Source: Neorhizobium populisoli | GTDB lineage: Bacteria > Pseudomonadota > Alphaproteobacteria > Rhizobiales > Rhizobiaceae | Assembly (NCBI RefSeq): GCF_019430945.1 | Contig: NZ_JAHYCB010000012.1 | Span: 1 to 64,000 of the forward strand | DNA: 64,000 bases | Direction of reading: 5' to 3' | Shown: positions 18,153-26,892 of the stretch, piece by piece | How positions within the stretch are numbered: position 1 is the stretch's first letter | Layout of the letters: the number at the start of each line of letters is the position of its first letter | The notes under the pieces: generated by a model | Told to the model about the DNA's origin: nothing | The model's input: only the letters and a program-made list of their open reading frames with translations | Database searches by the model: none | Made by a program: the position numbers and the translations under genes

Positions 18153-19582
18153 CCAATCAATCCGACATCACGGCGCAGGCCATACGTTTCATCGAGCGCA
18201 CGACCTATGCCGACCTGCCGGAAGAGGCGCTCGCTATCGGCCGCCGCTGCATGGTCGATACGGTCGGCCTCTATCTCGCCGGCAGCCAGGAGCACTCTGT
18301 TCGCATCCTCGTAGAAGACGCGCTGGCGCAGGGCGGTCGCGGCGATGCGCCGTTGCCAGGCGCGGGTTCCGCCAAGGTGCCGGCCGCACTTGCCGGCCGC
18401 GTCTGGGGCACGTCGGGACATGCACATGACTGGGACGACACTCAGGTCTCGCATGACCCGGCGCATGTCTACGGCCTTTTGACCCATCCGTCGGTACCGC
18501 CGCTGACCGCAGCGCTGGTGATCGGCAGCCAGCTCGGCAATGTCGACGGTCGGGATATCATGCTCGCCTTCCAGGTCGGCTTCGAAGTCGAAAGCAAGAT
18601 TTCCGAATGGATGACCCCGCGCCACTATCGCCGCGGTCACCATACCAGCGGTACGGTTGGCACGTTCGGCGCGGCTGCGGCCGCGGCAAAACTGCTTGGC
18701 CTGAAGGGCGACAAGCTTGCCCATACGCTTGGCATGGCGGCTAGCTTCGCTGCCGGCATCCGCTGCAATTTCGGCACGATGACCAAGCCGATGCATGTCG
18801 GCCGCGCCTGCGAAAACGGCATCACGGCAGCCCTGTTGGCGGCCCGCGGTTTCGACGCCGATCCTACAGCGCTCGACGGCACCTGGGGCTTCTTCTCGGT
18901 GATGGGCGAAGGCTTCAGCGAAGAAAAGGCCAAGGCAGGCTTCGGCTCGCCGCTCACCATCGTTTCGCCGAGCGTCAGCGTAAAACCCTATCCGTCGGGC
19001 ATTCTTACGCACCAGTCCATGGATGCGATGCTGAAGCTCGTTCTCGACCATGACCTGAAGGGCGAGGAAGTCGAGCGCATCCGTTTCCACGCCGGCAAGA
19101 ACATTATCGAGCCGATCCGTTATCCGATCGCCAAGAACCACCTGCAGGCCAAGTTCTCGATGCCGGCGCTGCTCGCCATGATCGTTCTGTGCCGCCGCGC
19201 CAGCCATCATGAATTCGTGGATGCCTTCGTTGCCGGCGAAGCGATGCAGGATCTGCAGGCGCGCACCGAAGTCATCAACGATCTCGAGATCGACGCCCAG
19301 GGTTACGACAAGATCCGCTCGCGCATCGAAGTCCTGACCAAGGACGGCCGCACGCTCGTCCAATGGGCGGATGAGCGTTATCGCGGCGGCCCGTCCAACC
19401 CGATCGACGATGCCGGCCTCGACGCGAAATTCCGCATGTGTGCCGAAGGTGTCGTCGATAGCGCCCCGCAGGAGGAGCTCCTTGCTCTGGTGCGCAACAT
19501 CGACAAGGGCGCCGACATCAAGCGCCTCGTATCGCTGATCAGCGGCGCGGATGACAACGCCAAGGGAATTGCAGCCGAATAA
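18149..19582 (+). CDS. MmgE/PrpD-family protein 1
   Basis: The 477-residue protein belongs to the MmgE/PrpD superfamily: RRCMVDTVGLYLAGSQ, the HAHDWDDT catalytic-region motif (family pattern H-x-x-DyDD), HTSGTVGTFGAAAAAAKLLG and KPMHVGRACENG. Known members are 2-methylcitrate dehydratase, cis-aconitate decarboxylase and iminodisuccinate epimerase, all acting on di- or tricarboxylates. The start is a GTG overlapping the GntR stop. A second, divergent member lies in the same operon, so the pair may act in succession or form different specificities. Confidence 0.85.
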   Translation: MTNQSDITAQAIRFIERTTYADLPEEALAIGRRCMVDTVGLYLAGSQEHSVRILVEDALAQGGRGDAPLPGAGSAKVPAALAGRVWGTSGHAHDWDDTQVSHDPAHVYGLLTHPSVPPLTAALVIGSQLGNVDGRDIMLAFQVGFEVESKISEWMTPRHYRRGHHTSGTVGTFGAAAAAAKLLGLKGDKLAHTLGMAASFAAGIRCNFGTMTKPMHVGRACENGITAALLAARGFDADPTALDGTWGFFSVMGEGFSEEKAKAGFGSPLTIVSPSVSVKPYPSGILTHQSMDAMLKLVLDHDLKGEEVERIRFHAGKNIIEPIRYPIAKNHLQAKFSMPALLAMIVLCRRASHHEFVDAFVAGEAMQDLQARTEVINDLEIDAQGYDKIRSRIEVLTKDGRTLVQWADERYRGGPSNPIDDAGLDAKFRMCAEGVVDSAPQEELLALVRNIDKGADIKRLVSLISGADDNAKGIAAE

Positions 19583-19636
19583 GTTCAACCGGACAACGCC
19601 GCTCCGGGAGAAGCGGTGATCTAGAGGGAGAGAGTA

Positions 19637-20605
19637 ATGAGCATTATCAAGATGATCGGGAAAGCAGCCACGGGCCTTGCCGCCTTGGCGCTGCTCTCCT
19701 CCGGGCCGGCTTTCGCAGAGCCGGCCGCCTATCCGGTCAAGGTCGTGACATTGGTCACGCATTCGAGCCCGGGCGGTGGCAGCGACGTCTTCCTGCGCGA
19801 GATGACGAAATATCTCGGCAAATACATCAACGCTACATTCGTCGTCGAAAACGTACAGGGCGGCAGCGGCGCAAAGGCCATGGCCCGTGTTGCGTCCGCT
19901 CCGGCAGACGGCAGCGTCTTCTACGCCACGACGCCGACCTATATCTACACCTCCTTGATGAGCAAGCCGCAGTCCACCTACAAGGACATGCAGCCGCTCG
20001 TGAATTTCTTCCTGGATAGCGAGGTGATCTTCACGCGTACCGACGGCCCTTTCAAGTCGCTGAAGGACGTTATCGACCATGCCAAGAAGGAACGCGGCAA
20101 GTGGGGCGCGGCAAACCCGGCCTCGCTGGAGCGCCAGGCCGCCGAACAGCTGAAGCGCGTCGCCGGCGTCAATGCCGCGATCGTCACTCATGAAGGCGGC
20201 GGCGACATGATGCTCAACGTCATGAACGGCACGCTCGACATCGGCATCGGCGAGATCCAGGAACTGCGCTCGCAGCTCGACGCCGGCAAGATCAAGCTGC
20301 TCGCCACCTTTAACCCTGAGCGCATCGTAGACAAACCGGATGTGCCGACCGTCAAGGAGTCCGGTTTCGACGTTTCGTTCGTCAAGTTCCGCGGTCTTGC
20401 CGGCCCGAAGGGCTTGGCCGACGCGACTGCCGCAATCTGGGACAAGGCGGTGATCGAAGTCCTCAACGACCCGGAATACAAGAAGGCCTATTCCGCCGAA
20501 GTGCTCGTCGCCAAGCCGATCGATCACAAGGAATATCCGGGCTTCGTCAACAATTTCGCGACGACGACCGAAGAGTTCCTGAAGACCACCGGCGCGATCA
20601 AGTAA
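19637..20605 (+). CDS. tctC: Tripartite tricarboxylate transporter, binding protein (TctC/Bug family)
   Basis: The 322-residue protein has a signal peptide (to about AFAEPAAYP) and the Bug-family layout: VKVVTLVTHSSPGGGSDVFL, VVENVQGGSGAKAMARV, MLNVMNGTLDIGIGE and DKPDVPTVKESGFD. Such proteins bind organic di- or tricarboxylates for the TctAB channel. It precedes tctB and tctA in the order typical of the system, separated from them by a 10-bp hairpin. Confidence 0.9.
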   Translation: MSIIKMIGKAATGLAALALLSSGPAFAEPAAYPVKVVTLVTHSSPGGGSDVFLREMTKYLGKYINATFVVENVQGGSGAKAMARVASAPADGSVFYATTPTYIYTSLMSKPQSTYKDMQPLVNFFLDSEVIFTRTDGPFKSLKDVIDHAKKERGKWGAANPASLERQAAEQLKRVAGVNAAIVTHEGGGDMMLNVMNGTLDIGIGEIQELRSQLDAGKIKLLATFNPERIVDKPDVPTVKESGFDVSFVKFRGLAGPKGLADATAAIWDKAVIEVLNDPEYKKAYSAEVLVAKPIDHKEYPGFVNNFATTTEEFLKTTGAIK

Positions 20606-20617
20606 TGCCCGCGCTGC

Positions 20618-20646
20618 TTCGGGACCGTGCCTCGCTCGGTCCCGAA
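20618..20646 (+). terminator. Hairpin between the TTT binding protein and tctB
   Basis: TTCGGGACCG / CGGTCCCGAA, a perfect 10-bp stem with a 9-base loop, followed by ATACCGTTTT. It lies 12 bases after the binding-protein stop, inside the operon, and may act as an attenuator or as a 3' stabiliser of the upstream message. Confidence 0.65.
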
Positions 20647-20674
20647 ATACCGTTTTCCCCGTGAGGACGTTCTC

Positions 20675-21172
20675 ATGAACAAAGATATTCTCAGCGGCGT
20701 GGTGCTTCTCGCCATCGCTGGCATCTATTACACGTGGTCCACCAGGATTGCCGACAGCACGCTCTCAGACGAGATCGGTGCCGATGGCCTGCCGAAAATG
20801 CTGGCGATCCTCCTTGGCGTACTGGCGGTCTGCCTGATCGGCCGTACCGTGCTCGCCATGGGACTTCGTGCCGCCGCCGCTACCGCCACCAAGGCGGAGA
20901 CCGAAGAGGAAGAGGACGACAACGCGCCTCTGCCGCGCGCCCTCGGCTTCCTGGCTTTCGGAGCGGCTTATGTCTTCCTGCTTCCCTTCGTCGGTTACAT
21001 CGTCGCCACCGCGCTCCTGATCGGCACAATCGCGATTTACGAGGGCGCTCCGCGCCGCAGCTGGATCGTGCTCGCAGCCGCTATCGGCGGCGGCCTGTTC
21101 TACTGGGCGATCTTCGTAAAGCTGCTCGGCGTCAACCAGCCCATGGGTTCGATTTTTCAAGGACTGTTCTGA
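20675..21172 (+). CDS. tctB: Tripartite tricarboxylate transporter, small membrane subunit (TctB)
   Basis: The 165-residue protein has four predicted helices and the TctB look: an N-terminal helix, a long Ala/Glu-rich loop (TEEEEDD, about residues 73-80), and GFLAFGAAYVFLLPFVGYIV. Its stop overlaps the tctA start (TGATG). GTGAGGAC lies before ATG 20675. Confidence 0.85.
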   Translation: MNKDILSGVVLLAIAGIYYTWSTRIADSTLSDEIGADGLPKMLAILLGVLAVCLIGRTVLAMGLRAAAATATKAETEEEEDDNAPLPRALGFLAFGAAYVFLLPFVGYIVATALLIGTIAIYEGAPRRSWIVLAAAIGGGLFYWAIFVKLLGVNQPMGSIFQGLF

Positions 21173-22668
21173 TGGCCACGTTCTGGGACATCTTTCATCT
21201 TCTCACCGAGACGCCGATCTTCTTCGTGGCGATCATCGGTCTCACCTGGGGCATTATGGGCGGCGCGCTACCCGGCATTTCCGCCTCGATTACCATGGCG
21301 CTCGTGCTGCCCTTCACCTATGCGATGGACCCGGCACAGGCGATCGCGCTGCTGGCCTGCGTCTATATTGGCGCTGAGTACGGCGGCTCGATCCCGGCGA
21401 TCCTGATCCGCACGCCCGGCACCAATTCGTCCGCCGCAACCGTCATTGACGGTTATGAGATGAACCGCCAGGGACGTGCCGGCGAGGCGCTTGGCATCTC
21501 GCTGATGTCCGGCGTGGTCGGCAGCCTGTTCGGCCTAGCCATGCTCATCCTGCTCACCGAACCACTATCGTGGCTGGCGCTTGCCTTCACCCCGGCATCC
21601 TATTTCGGCCTCGGCATTCTGGGCTTGAGCGTCATCGCCTCGATGAGCGGTGGTTCGCTGATCAAGGGTCTCTGCGCCGCGACCGTCGGCCTGATGATCT
21701 CGACCGTCGGCACGGATCCGATCTCCGGCGTCACCCGCTTCACCTTCGATGTACCGGACCTTATCGGTGGCATCGAACCGGTTCTGGTCATGGTCGGCCT
21801 CTTCGCGCTGACCGAATTGATGAGCCAGTCCGGTTCGGTCGGCATGGCGCGCCTCAATGCAAGCATCCGCATCAAGCTGCCGAGCTGGCAGATGATGAAC
21901 AAGCTGAAGCGTTCGCAGTTCATCGGCTGCATCCTAGGCCTGTTCGAAGGCCTGACGCCCGGCGGCGGTGGCTCGATCGCGGCATTTATGTCCTATAACG
22001 AAGCCCGCCGCTGGTCGAAGACGCCACAACTGTTCGGCAAGGGCTCGGAAGAAGGCGTCGCGGCGCCGGAAACGGCCAACAATACGGTGGCCAGCACAGC
22101 GATGATCCCGCTGCTCAGCTTCGGCATCCCGAGCTCGAACTCCACGGCTGTCCTGCTCGGCGGCCTCCTCATGCACGGCCTGATCCCCGGTCCACGCCTG
22201 TTCGAACAGAGTGCCCAGGTCATCGACAGCATTTATGTCGGTTCGTTCATCGCCATCATCGCCCAGATCGGCGTCGGCATCGTCATCCTGCCGGCCTGCA
22301 TCTGGCTGGTGAACCGGCCACGCCACTATCGCGCCGGCTTCATTTTCGCGCTGATCCTGTCGGGCATCTATACGCTGAACAACAGCCTGTTCGATCTTGG
22401 CATTGCGCTCGGCCTCGGCGTCGTCGGCTTCTTCATGCGGCTTGCCCGCTTCCCGGTCCTGCCGATGATCCTCGGCGTCGTGCTGGGTCATATGGTGGAA
22501 TCCAGCTATCGCCGGTCGCTGGTTCTGTCCGGCGGCGATCTTCGGGTCTTCCTCGAAGATCCGATCGCGGTCGCGCTGCTGTCGCTCGCCCTCATCTTCA
22601 TCGTCTTCTCGCTCGCTCGCGAAATCCGCGATGCCCGCAAAGCTAAGCTCAAGGAAGCTCATTCATGA
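21172..22668 (+). CDS. tctA: Tripartite tricarboxylate transporter, large membrane subunit (TctA)
   Basis: The 498-residue protein has about 11-12 helices and the two TctA signatures: GALPGISASITMALVLP with YIGAEYGGSIPAILIRTPGT in the first half, and EGLTPGGGGSIAAFMSYNEA with IPLLSFGIPSSNSTAVLLGG in the second. It is the channel subunit driven by ion gradient. It overlaps tctB and the next MmgE/PrpD gene by a few bases, so the whole block is translationally coupled. Confidence 0.93.
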   Translation: MATFWDIFHLLTETPIFFVAIIGLTWGIMGGALPGISASITMALVLPFTYAMDPAQAIALLACVYIGAEYGGSIPAILIRTPGTNSSAATVIDGYEMNRQGRAGEALGISLMSGVVGSLFGLAMLILLTEPLSWLALAFTPASYFGLGILGLSVIASMSGGSLIKGLCAATVGLMISTVGTDPISGVTRFTFDVPDLIGGIEPVLVMVGLFALTELMSQSGSVGMARLNASIRIKLPSWQMMNKLKRSQFIGCILGLFEGLTPGGGGSIAAFMSYNEARRWSKTPQLFGKGSEEGVAAPETANNTVASTAMIPLLSFGIPSSNSTAVLLGGLLMHGLIPGPRLFEQSAQVIDSIYVGSFIAIIAQIGVGIVILPACIWLVNRPRHYRAGFIFALILSGIYTLNNSLFDLGIALGLGVVGFFMRLARFPVLPMILGVVLGHMVESSYRRSLVLSGGDLRVFLEDPIAVALLSLALIFIVFSLAREIRDARKAKLKEAHS

Positions 22669-24035
22669 ATGTCGCCGTTTCCCCGTCGACGCCGGTCGCA
22701 GTGAAGCTCGCGACCTTCGCAGCCGAAGCCTCGCCGCCGCCCGCGGCGGCCGACACCTGCCGCCGGCTGATCTTCGATATCGTCGCACTCGCAATTGCCG
22801 GCCGTGAGACGGATTACGTCCAGGCTGCGCTGAACAGCGCCGTCGACGACGGCCCCTGCACCGCCTTCGGCCACGGTCGCAAACTCGGGCTCTATGACGC
22901 AGCGCTGGTCAATGGCACCGCTGCGCATGGCGAAGACTACGACGATACATTCGAAGGCGGCCCGATCCATGCCGGTGCGGTGATCGTTTCCGCCGTGCTG
23001 GCGATCGCCGAAAAGCGCGGCCTGGACGGCAAGGCTGTGATGCGTGGCATCGCTGTCGGCACGGAGCTGATGTGCCGTATGAGCCTTGTTGCCCCGCAAG
23101 CGACCCACAAGGCAAGCTTCCACCCAACGGCTATCTTCGGCGCTCCGGCCGCGGCTGCGGCGGTGGGCGCGGCGATCGGACTTGACGTAAACCAGATTGC
23201 CCGCGCCATGGGCATTTCCGGCAGCCTCGCTTCCGGCATCATCGAATACCTTGCTGATGGCAGCTCGACGAAGCGTCTGCATGCCGGCGCCGCCGCACAG
23301 GCCGGCGTTCGTGTCGCTCTGCTGGCGGAAAGTGGCTTCACCGGTCCGCTCACCGTCTTCGACGGCACGAACGGCATGTACAAAGCATTCGCGCCGTCCA
23401 AGACGCCGGATTTCAGCCATCTTGTCGATACGCTCGGCAAGGAGTGGATCCTCGAGACGCTGGCTTTTAAACCTTATGCCTGCGGAACCATGACGCAGCC
23501 CTTTATCGACTGTGCCATCGCGCTGGCCAAATCTGGCGTCAAGGCGGACGACATCGTCTCTATCACCTGCAATGTCGGTGAGGGGACGGTCCATCGTCTC
23601 TGGGAACCGCTTGCCGACAAACATCGCCCGCCGAACGGCTATGCCGGCAAATTCTCGACGCCCTATTGCATGGCGGTCGGTTTCACCGATGGCGAGGCGG
23701 GCCTCGGCCAGTTTACCAATGAACGGGTGCTCGACCCGTCGCTGCGGGCGCTGGCGGCGAAGGTCTCCTACGAGATTGATCCGAACGATCCCTATCCGCG
23801 CAATTTCACCGGCCATCTCAAGGCCGTGCTGAAGGACGGCTCGGTGAAGGAAATCCGCCAACCCTATATGCGTGGTGGCGCGCATGAGCCCTTGTCGGAT
23901 GACGAGATGCAAGCGAAGTTCGAAGCGAACCTGAAGTTCGGTGGCCTGACGGGTGAACGGATCGGTGCATTGCGAGATGCGCTGGGCCTGATTGCCGACG
24001 GCGGTGCTGTCGATCTTTCAGCTTCGAGGGGATAA
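22665..24035 (+). CDS. MmgE/PrpD-family protein 2
   Basis: The 456-residue second member of the superfamily has LIFDIVALAIAGRETDY, the HGEDYDDT motif in the catalytic region, GAPAAAAAVGAAIGLDVNQI, LHAGAAAQAGVRVALLAESG and KPYACGTMTQPFIDCAI. It differs clearly from the first copy, so it is not a recent duplicate. It starts within the tctA stop (ATGA). Likely a dehydratase, decarboxylase or epimerase acting on the imported acid; the exact reaction is unknown. Confidence 0.85.
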   Translation: MNVAVSPSTPVAVKLATFAAEASPPPAAADTCRRLIFDIVALAIAGRETDYVQAALNSAVDDGPCTAFGHGRKLGLYDAALVNGTAAHGEDYDDTFEGGPIHAGAVIVSAVLAIAEKRGLDGKAVMRGIAVGTELMCRMSLVAPQATHKASFHPTAIFGAPAAAAAVGAAIGLDVNQIARAMGISGSLASGIIEYLADGSSTKRLHAGAAAQAGVRVALLAESGFTGPLTVFDGTNGMYKAFAPSKTPDFSHLVDTLGKEWILETLAFKPYACGTMTQPFIDCAIALAKSGVKADDIVSITCNVGEGTVHRLWEPLADKHRPPNGYAGKFSTPYCMAVGFTDGEAGLGQFTNERVLDPSLRALAAKVSYEIDPNDPYPRNFTGHLKAVLKDGSVKEIRQPYMRGGAHEPLSDDEMQAKFEANLKFGGLTGERIGALRDALGLIADGGAVDLSASRG

Positions 24036-24046
24036 GCGGAGTTCAC

Positions 24047-24802
24047 ATGCAGAATCTGGGTCTCGAAGGCCGGGTGGCGCTGGTCACCGGTGCCTCCCGC
24101 AATATCGGCCGCTCGATCGCGCTGGCTTTTGCCGATGCCGGCGCTTCGGTCGCGATCGTCGCTCGGTCGGATCGTGAGGCGGCGGAAGCCGTCGCCCGCG
24201 AGGCCGAGGCGAAAGGGGTTGCTGCTGCAGTATTGCTTGGCGATGTCGGCAAGGAGGATGATGCGGAACGTCTGATCGATCAGGCAGTCGAAAAGCTCGG
24301 GCGTTTGGATATCCTCGTCAACAATGCCGCCATCCGCCGCGAGGCGCCGATCGGTTCGCTCTCCTTTGCCGACTGGAAAGATGTCTTCAGCGTCACGCTC
24401 GATGGTGCCTTTCTGATGACCCGCGCCGCCATCCCGCATCTGAAAGCTGGCGGGCAGGGGGCGATCATCAATATCGGCGGCCTTACCGCCTACACCGGTG
24501 CGATCAACCGCGTCCATGTCGTGGCAGCCAAGGCCGGTCTCGACGGGTTCACCAAAGCGCTTGCGCATGAGCTCGGCACCGAGGGCGTGACGGTCAATCT
24601 CGTCTCGCCCGGTATGATCGATACCAACCGACAGCATGCGACCACGAGCGAGGCGGCGCACCACAAGACGACCCGCACGCTGGTTGGCCGCCGCGGCACG
24701 CCGGAGGAGGTGGCCGCCGCCGTGCTCTATCTCGCCGGTGCGCAGGCCCGCTACACGACCGGTCAGACGCTGCATGTCAATGGCGGCGCATTTTTACCAT
24801 AA
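24047..24802 (+). CDS. SDR-family protein lacking the catalytic Ser and Tyr
   Basis: The 251-residue protein keeps the classical SDR frame: TGASRNIG (14-21) for NAD(P), VNNAA (91-95), and PGMIDT near residue 190. Aligned by eye with FabG, the catalytic Ser is Gly (INIGG, residue 144 or 145) and the YxxxK tyrosine is Val158 (HVVAAK, Lys162 kept, His157 adjacent). It may use another residue, or have a non-redox role. It is 11 bases after the MmgE/PrpD gene and clearly part of the operon. Confidence 0.85.
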   Translation: MQNLGLEGRVALVTGASRNIGRSIALAFADAGASVAIVARSDREAAEAVAREAEAKGVAAAVLLGDVGKEDDAERLIDQAVEKLGRLDILVNNAAIRREAPIGSLSFADWKDVFSVTLDGAFLMTRAAIPHLKAGGQGAIINIGGLTAYTGAINRVHVVAAKAGLDGFTKALAHELGTEGVTVNLVSPGMIDTNRQHATTSEAAHHKTTRTLVGRRGTPEEVAAAVLYLAGAQARYTTGQTLHVNGGAFLP

Positions 24803-24867
24803 CTGAGGCTTGAACCGGCTGGCGGCTAACCGGCCGCTCCGTTCCATCGCAACAGTGGATATGGGCC

Positions 24868-25428
24868 ATGTCTCTCTCGGAAGCTCCAGGCTCACCGAAA
24901 AAGCCCCGTCTCGCCACCCTTTTCATGCTCTGCTTCAAGATCGGAATCCTCAGTTTCGGCGGCGGGCTTACCGGCTGGATCTATCAGGAATTCGTGTTGC
25001 GCCACCAGATCCTCAGCGAGGACGACTTTTCCAGCAGCGTTGCGATCGCCCAGATGCTGCCGGGCGCCAACGTGGTGAACCTCGCCATCTGCATCGGCGA
25101 ACTGCTGCGCGGTACGCTCGGGTCGATCGCCTGTTTTCTCGGTTTCCTGATTGGCCCGTTTGTTGCCGTCATAGCGCTTCTGAACGTCTTCGACCAGCTT
25201 GCCGCTTTCGAATTCCTGCCAGTGATGTTCAATGGTGTCGCGTTTGCAGCGATGGGTTTGCTTCTGCTGACCTGCATTCAGGGAACGCAGCGGGCCATGC
25301 GCTTTCCGCCGTCGCTGATCGTCGTAGTGTTGACGGCGGTTCTAGTCGGTGTGCTGGAATGGCCGCTTATCCCGGTGGTTCTGTCGATCGCGCCTTTCAG
25401 CATCTTTATTGCCTGGAAGAGGAGTTGA
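24868..25428 (+). CDS. Short-chain CHR-family (chromate-type) transporter, subunit 1
   Basis: The 186-residue membrane protein has the CHR domain opening (FKIGILSFGGGLTGWIYQEF) and AIAQMLPGANVVNLAICIGELLRG, matching the F-GG and PGP/A-x-N motifs. Short-chain CHR proteins act as pairs with opposite topology. It lies 65 bases after the SDR gene and one base before its partner. Whether it moves chromate or another oxyanion or organic acid is not clear from sequence. Confidence 0.8.
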   Translation: MSLSEAPGSPKKPRLATLFMLCFKIGILSFGGGLTGWIYQEFVLRHQILSEDDFSSSVAIAQMLPGANVVNLAICIGELLRGTLGSIACFLGFLIGPFVAVIALLNVFDQLAAFEFLPVMFNGVAFAAMGLLLLTCIQGTQRAMRFPPSLIVVVLTAVLVGVLEWPLIPVVLSIAPFSIFIAWKRS

Positions 25429-25429
25429 G

Positions 25430-25966
25430 ATGCGCGACAACCTCTTCGTCAACCTTGCCCTGGTCTTCATTCCCTTCTCGCTGACGTCGATCGGCGGCGG
25501 CATCGCCATCATTTCCGGCCTGCAGAACGAGGTGGTCAACGTCCACGGCTGGATCACCGAGACGGAGTTCGTTCATCTCTTCGCGGTGTCGCGCACCTCG
25601 CCCGGCCCCGGCACGATGTTGGCAACGGCGCTCGGTTGGAAGATCGCCGGTTGGTCAGGCGCGGCTGTCGCATCTCTGGCCTTCTTCCTGCCATCCTCGT
25701 TGCTCTGTTACGCAGTCTTCCGCTTTACCAATACCCACCGGGAAAAACAGTGGCACCGCGTCATGCGGGAAGGTCTGGCGCCGGTCGGGACGGGGCTGAT
25801 CATTGCCGGCATTATCTCCTTGTTTCGTCTGGCGGATGGCGGGTTGCTGGCACTTGTGATCGCCGGCCTTTCCTGTGCCCTGTTTTTCTGGAAACCGAAA
25901 TTTCCCGTGCTCATCGTTCTCGCACTCGGTGGAGCGTTGGCGGTTCTGGCTTGGGCTTGGTTCTGA
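25430..25966 (+). CDS. Short-chain CHR-family (chromate-type) transporter, subunit 2
   Basis: The 178-residue partner has FIPFSLTSIGGGIAIISGLQ, then FVHLFAVSRTSPGPGTMLAT with the characteristic PGPGT. GAGGAG precedes ATG 25430. The pair together corresponds to one long-chain ChrA protein. It closes the carboxylate operon. Confidence 0.8.
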   Translation: MRDNLFVNLALVFIPFSLTSIGGGIAIISGLQNEVVNVHGWITETEFVHLFAVSRTSPGPGTMLATALGWKIAGWSGAAVASLAFFLPSSLLCYAVFRFTNTHREKQWHRVMREGLAPVGTGLIIAGIISLFRLADGGLLALVIAGLSCALFFWKPKFPVLIVLALGGALAVLAWAWF

Positions 25967-26152
25967 CCGCTTTGCCTGGAGGTTGAATGAGGCGAAGCTT
26001 AAGTTCCCGGTGGAACGCGGCCGCAAGCCCTTGCGCTGCTCAAAGATTAGGCTAAAGACGATCTGTTGTTTGTCGACAGATTTCAACCGATGTGCTGGAA
26101 TCTGTTCGAAAATATCTTGCAGCGCCGCGCCTGACTCTTACACGGCTTGATA

Positions 26153-26851
26153 ATGTCTGATCCGAACACCCCGCCACACAATCTTTCTGCCATCGATTTC
26201 CTGCGCACCCGCTCGCTCGCGAATGTCGTGCAGGCGGAAATCGAACGCATGATCATAGACGGCGAACTGAAGCCCAATGAGCGGGTCAACGAAAACGGCC
26301 TGTCTCAGAAACTCGGGGTCAGCCGCGGCCCAATCCGCGAGGCCTGCAGCGCGCTGGCGGCCATGGGCCTGATCGAGATCATCCCGAATCGCGGCTTCTT
26401 CATCCGTGCGCTGAGCGAGGAAGAGGCACTGGACCTCTCGGAAGCCCGTGCCGGTGTGTTCGGCTGCATCGCGATGATGCTCGCAGAGCGCATCACGGAT
26501 GAGGATATCGCCATCCTTCGTGACCTGCTGACGAAGATGGATGAGATCGCCAGGGATGGCGACGTGCATATCTATTATCCGGTCAATCTCGAATTCCATA
26601 AGCAGATCGGCCGCATGGCCGGCAATCAACGCCTGGAAAGCGTGTACCAAAGTTTCGTACGGGAACTTCATATCCAGCGATACCGGGCGCTTTCCACGCC
26701 GGACATCCTGCACACATCCAACCAGGAACATCGCGAGATCGTCGATGCGTTGGAAGCCCGCGATCCTATGCGCGCGCTTGTCGCTGCGCGTAGCCACATC
26801 CTCAATGGTATCGGGCGTGCTCGCCGGGCAAATCAGCCGGCAAAATCCTGA
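26153..26851 (+). CDS. Second GntR (FadR-type) transcriptional regulator
   Basis: The 232-residue protein resembles the GntR regulator at 17460 in layout: MIIDGELKPNERVNENGLSQ, VSRGPIREACSALAAMGLIE, NRGFFIRALSEEEA, then an FCD domain (FHKQIG, NQEHREIVDAL). ATG 26153 is preferred over TTG 26147. It precedes the decarboxylating dehydrogenase gene, whose leader has the same TTGACAAT-type element as the first GntR gene, so the two regulators may recognise similar sites. Confidence 0.88.
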   Translation: MSDPNTPPHNLSAIDFLRTRSLANVVQAEIERMIIDGELKPNERVNENGLSQKLGVSRGPIREACSALAAMGLIEIIPNRGFFIRALSEEEALDLSEARAGVFGCIAMMLAERITDEDIAILRDLLTKMDEIARDGDVHIYYPVNLEFHKQIGRMAGNQRLESVYQSFVRELHIQRYRALSTPDILHTSNQEHREIVDALEARDPMRALVAARSHILNGIGRARRANQPAKS

Positions 26852-26867
26852 CTTAAAAAAGCGGCCG

Positions 26868-26879
26868 TAAAAGCTTTTA
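26868..26879. promoter_or_regulatory. Palindrome TAAAAGCTTTTA between GntR and dehydrogenase genes
   Basis: A perfect 12-bp palindrome identical to the core of the LacI operator at 11597-11608. It lies inside a weak hairpin (AGCGGC...GCCGCT, 26860-26890) after the GntR gene. It could be a second site for the LacI protein or a chance AT-rich palindrome. Confidence 0.3.
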
Positions 26880-26892
26880 TTGTGCCGCTAAT

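Noticed and set aside
18131-20527. A 798-codon open frame on the minus strand opposite the first MmgE/PrpD and TTT binding-protein genes
   Set aside because: It has no family features, no ribosome binding site, and spans two strongly recognisable plus-strand genes with signal peptide and motifs. Long antisense frames are common in high-GC DNA.
20734-21171. Long N-terminal extension of the TctA frame overlapping tctB
   Set aside because: The tctB product is well conserved in its own frame, and TctA begins in the usual way at ATG 21172 in the TGATG overlap.
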